Shown in pieces: positions 5,784 to 7,518 of a DNA stretch of 7,518 nucleotides (positions within the stretch are counted from its first letter, which is position 1; the number at the start of each line of letters is the position of its first letter). The stretch is from Deltaproteobacteria bacterium (GTDB lineage: Bacteria > Desulfobacterota > Binatia > Binatales > Binataceae). Below the pieces are notes generated by a model. That model had not been told where the DNA came from, did not search any database, and saw nothing but the letters and a program-made list of their open reading frames with translations. The stretch covers positions 1-7,518 of the forward strand of contig JAJYMR010000289.1 of NCBI GenBank assembly GCA_021786815.1. Direction: 5' to 3'. The translations under genes and the position numbers were made by a program.

Positions 5784-6242
5784 ATGGAACCCGCAAAACT
5801 TTTCTTCGAAGACGTGAAAGTCGGCACCGCCATCACCCCCCTGGTGAAGCGGCCGAGCACGGTGCAGCTATTCAGGTTCAGCGCGATGACCTGGAATTCG
5901 CACAAGATCCATTACGACAAGCCCTACGCGCAGAGCGAAGGATACCCTGACGTCCTGGTGCAATCGCATCTGCATGGCTCCTTTCTCGCGCAGGCGGTGA
6001 TGGACTGGGCGGGACCGGCGGCGCGCCTAGTCGGTTTCCGGTGGCAAAACCGGGCGATCGCTGTCCCGGGTGACGTCCTCACCTGCGCGGGAACTGTGGT
6101 CAAAACCGAAATACGCGACGGACTCGGCTACGTCGAGTGCGAGCTCGAGGAGCGCAACCAGAGCAATCAACTGTGCGCTCCCGGATGGGCGCGGGTACAG
6201 CTTCCGCTGCGCGCCGGGACCGCCGGCCATCGGTCAAATTAA
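5784..6242 (+). CDS. MaoC-family acyl-CoA hydratase subunit (catalytic hot-dog half)
   Basis: A 152-residue hot-dog protein. The segment FRFSAMTWNSHKIHYD (30-45) matches the [WF]NxHxIHYD signature of mesaconyl-CoA / 3-methylfumaryl-CoA hydratase-type MaoC proteins; His43 (and Asn38, His40) are the likely active-site residues. EGYPDVLVQSHLH (52-64) and the strand region AVPGDVLTCAGTV follow the same family pattern, and the end has ERNQSNQLCAPGWARVQLP. With the His-lacking partner just upstream it would form an (R)-type enoyl-CoA hydratase that adds water to a trans-2-enoyl-CoA. AGGGA (5774-5778) precedes the ATG at 5784. The next gene starts 13 nt after the stop, so it is in the same transcript as the second dehydrogenase. 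The exact substrate is not determined. Confidence 0.88.
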   Translation: MEPAKLFFEDVKVGTAITPLVKRPSTVQLFRFSAMTWNSHKIHYDKPYAQSEGYPDVLVQSHLHGSFLAQAVMDWAGPAARLVGFRWQNRAIAVPGDVLTCAGTVVKTEIRDGLGYVECELEERNQSNQLCAPGWARVQLPLRAGTAGHRSN

Positions 6243-6246
6243 AGGA
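6243..6246 (+). promoter_or_regulatory. Ribosome site AGGA that sets the second dehydrogenase start
   Basis: The frame is open back to 6070, inside the MaoC gene. The AGGA just after the MaoC stop, 9 nt before the ATG at 6256, and alignment with paralogue 1 (KYDR-YW motif at the same residue numbers) both support 6256 as the start. Confidence 0.8.
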
Positions 6247-6255
6247 ATCCCACCG

Positions 6256-7413
6256 ATGAACCAGGAATTTGACAATGATGAAAGCCTGATCGAATCTTTC
6301 GTTCGGCGCTTGAGCGCCAAATACGATCGCCGCTATTGGCTCGAATGCGCGAAGAAGGGCCAACCGCTAGACGCGCTTTGGCAGGAACTTGGCAAGGCCG
6401 GTTTCCTCGGCGCGATGGCGCCCGAGGAATACGGCGGCAGCGGCGTCAGCTTAACCAGGCTGGCGCTCCTGATGGAGCAGCTTGCCAACAACGGTATGCC
6501 GCCGCTGATGCTGGTCGTCAGCATGATGGGAGCGGTTGCGATCGCGAAGCACGGAACCGAGGAGCAGAAGCGGCGCTACCTGCCGCGCCTCGCCGACGGC
6601 TCGGAGCGATTCTGCTTCGCGATAACCGAGCCGGACGCGGGCAGCAACAGTTTCCGCATCCGTTCGCTCGCGCGCCGCGATGGCGACGAATACGTCCTGA
6701 ACGGCCAGAAAGTGTTTATCAGCGGCGTTGATCAGGCCGAGCACATGCTCGTAGTCGCACGCACGATCGCCGCGGATGCCGCGGCGGACAAGCGCGAGGG
6801 AATGTCGCTCTTCGTCGTCGATACCAACGCGGCCGGCCTGACCGCGCATCGGATGGATACTCAGATCCTGATGCCCGAAGGCCAGTTCCAACTCTTCTTC
6901 GACGACGTGAGGGTCCCGCGCGAGAACCTTGTGGGCAAGGAAGGCAAGGCGATGCACGCAATGTTCGACGCGCTCAACCCGGAGCGAATCACCGCCGCCG
7001 CGATGGGCGTCGGGATCGGCCGCTACGCGCTGTCCAAGGCGGTCGAATACGCGCGCACGCGCAAGGTCTTCAATACCCCGATCGGCGCGCATCAGGGACT
7101 CGCCCACCCGATGGCGATCGCGAAGACCGAACTCGAACTGGCTTCGCTGATGGCGCATCGGGCGGCCGAGATGTTCGACGCGGGCGGCGACGCCGGGATG
7201 TACGCCAACATGGCGAAGTACGCGGCCGGAGAAGCCGCGGTCAAAAGCGTCGACCTCGCAATCCAGGTCCATGGCGGCAGCGGCTTCATGGGAGAGACCG
7301 ACGTAATCACCCTATGGCCGCTGGCGCGCCTGATGCGCACGGCGCCCGTCTCGCGCGAGATGATCCTCAACTATATCGGCGAGCATGTTCTCGGTCTGCC
7401 GCGTTCCTACTGA
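6256..7413 (+). CDS. Acyl-CoA dehydrogenase, LCAD/IVD-type catalytic base (paralogue 2)
   Basis: A 385-residue FAD-dependent acyl-CoA dehydrogenase, clearly a paralogue of the protein at 1080: roughly 70% identical by eye over the catalytic half, with a single one-residue gap near 85-95 and the same C-terminal VLGLPRSY. It keeps FCFAITEPDAGSN, RKVFNTPIGAHQG and QVHGGSGF, so the FAD site looks complete. As in paralogue 1, the SCAD/MCAD base position is Pro (364) while Glu243 in LNPERI sits at the LCAD/isovaleryl-CoA dehydrogenase base position. Both copies look catalytically intact, which argues against the alpha2beta2 arrangement of steroid-degrading FadE pairs in which only one subunit carries the base. 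It lies 13 nt after the MaoC pair and 38 nt before a crotonase gene, so desaturation and hydration are encoded together. The two paralogues may act on successive intermediates or different chain lengths. Confidence 0.95.
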   Translation: MNQEFDNDESLIESFVRRLSAKYDRRYWLECAKKGQPLDALWQELGKAGFLGAMAPEEYGGSGVSLTRLALLMEQLANNGMPPLMLVVSMMGAVAIAKHGTEEQKRRYLPRLADGSERFCFAITEPDAGSNSFRIRSLARRDGDEYVLNGQKVFISGVDQAEHMLVVARTIAADAAADKREGMSLFVVDTNAAGLTAHRMDTQILMPEGQFQLFFDDVRVPRENLVGKEGKAMHAMFDALNPERITAAAMGVGIGRYALSKAVEYARTRKVFNTPIGAHQGLAHPMAIAKTELELASLMAHRAAEMFDAGGDAGMYANMAKYAAGEAAVKSVDLAIQVHGGSGFMGETDVITLWPLARLMRTAPVSREMILNYIGEHVLGLPRSY

Positions 7414-7432
7414 GGGGCGTGTCGGCCGAAGC

Positions 7433-7440
7433 CGCAACGA
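7433..7440 (+). repeat. CGCAACGA octamer, copy 4 (before the crotonase gene)
   Basis: Identical to the octamers at 4196, 5099 and 5220. Its last two bases begin the GAGG that serves as ribosome site for the ATG at 7452, so part of this copy may be explained by translation signals. Confidence 0.35.
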
Positions 7441-7451
7441 GGCGCTTTGCC

Positions 7452-7518
7452 ATGTACCAGACGCTCGAATACGGATGCGAGAACGGAGTCGCAATTGCGC
7501 GGCTCAACCGAGATCGGA
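7452..7518 (+). CDS. Enoyl-CoA hydratase/isomerase (crotonase family), N-terminal fragment
   Basis: Only 22 codons are visible before the window ends. They read MYQTLEYGCENGVAIARLNR, which matches the first beta strands of crotonase-superfamily proteins (typically Y-x-x-L/I-x-Y-E-x-x-x-G-V-A-x-x-x-L-N-R-P). GAGG (7439-7442) lies 9 nt upstream. It follows the dehydrogenase by 38 nt, so an operon with the hydration and desaturation genes is likely. Hydratase, isomerase or hydrolase activity cannot be told apart without the active-site region further on. Confidence 0.75.
   Translation, partial: MYQTLEYGCENGVAIARLNRDR

Noticed and set aside
6070..6255. N-terminal extension of the second dehydrogenase into the MaoC gene
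   Set aside because: The extension is out of frame with the MaoC gene, is not present in the paralogue, and the AGGA before the ATG at 6256 explains the start.

Overview
This is a G+C-rich bacterial window (60% or more by eye) with every supported gene on the + strand. It reads as part of an acyl-CoA catabolic cluster. The host cannot be named from sequence alone. The gene families (split B12 mutase, thiolase-like protein of the TLP1 type, MaoC pair, repeated acyl-CoA dehydrogenases) fit Actinobacteria, delta-type Proteobacteria or uncultured soil lineages such as Binatota. That is an impression, not a demonstration.

Layout. Positions 1-579 hold the C-terminal end of a methylmalonyl-CoA mutase-family large subunit. 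It is followed after 8 nt by a stand-alone cobalamin-binding small subunit (588-971). After 108 nt carrying a hairpin and two short palindromes comes a first acyl-CoA dehydrogenase (1080-2240). A 204-nt gap with a weak terminator-like hairpin leads to a thiolase-like protein (2445-3929). A 273-nt gap precedes a short-chain dehydrogenase (4203-4985). A 279-nt gap with short repeats precedes a tight run: two MaoC/hot-dog proteins (5265-5768 and 5784-6242), a second acyl-CoA dehydrogenase closely related to the first (6256-7413), and the first codons of an enoyl-CoA hydratase (7452 to the window end).

How the genes may work together (inference). The mutase would rearrange a branched or substituted acyl-CoA. 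The dehydrogenases would desaturate it, the MaoC pair or the crotonase would hydrate it, and the SDR would oxidise the hydroxyacyl-CoA. The thiolase-like protein might perform a C-C bond step, although it lacks the thiolase catalytic residues. The substrate is unknown, because the mutase residues that set specificity lie upstream of the window.

Most interesting points. (1) The B12-binding subunit keeps the cobalt-ligand His but has lost the Asp of DxHxxG and the whole SxL motif. (2) The thiolase-like protein lacks both catalytic Cys residues and the GHP His. (3) Both dehydrogenases have Pro where SCAD/MCAD carry the catalytic Glu, but have a Glu at the LCAD/isovaleryl-CoA dehydrogenase position. 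(4) The octamer CGCAACGA occurs four times, always outside gene bodies and upstream of genes.
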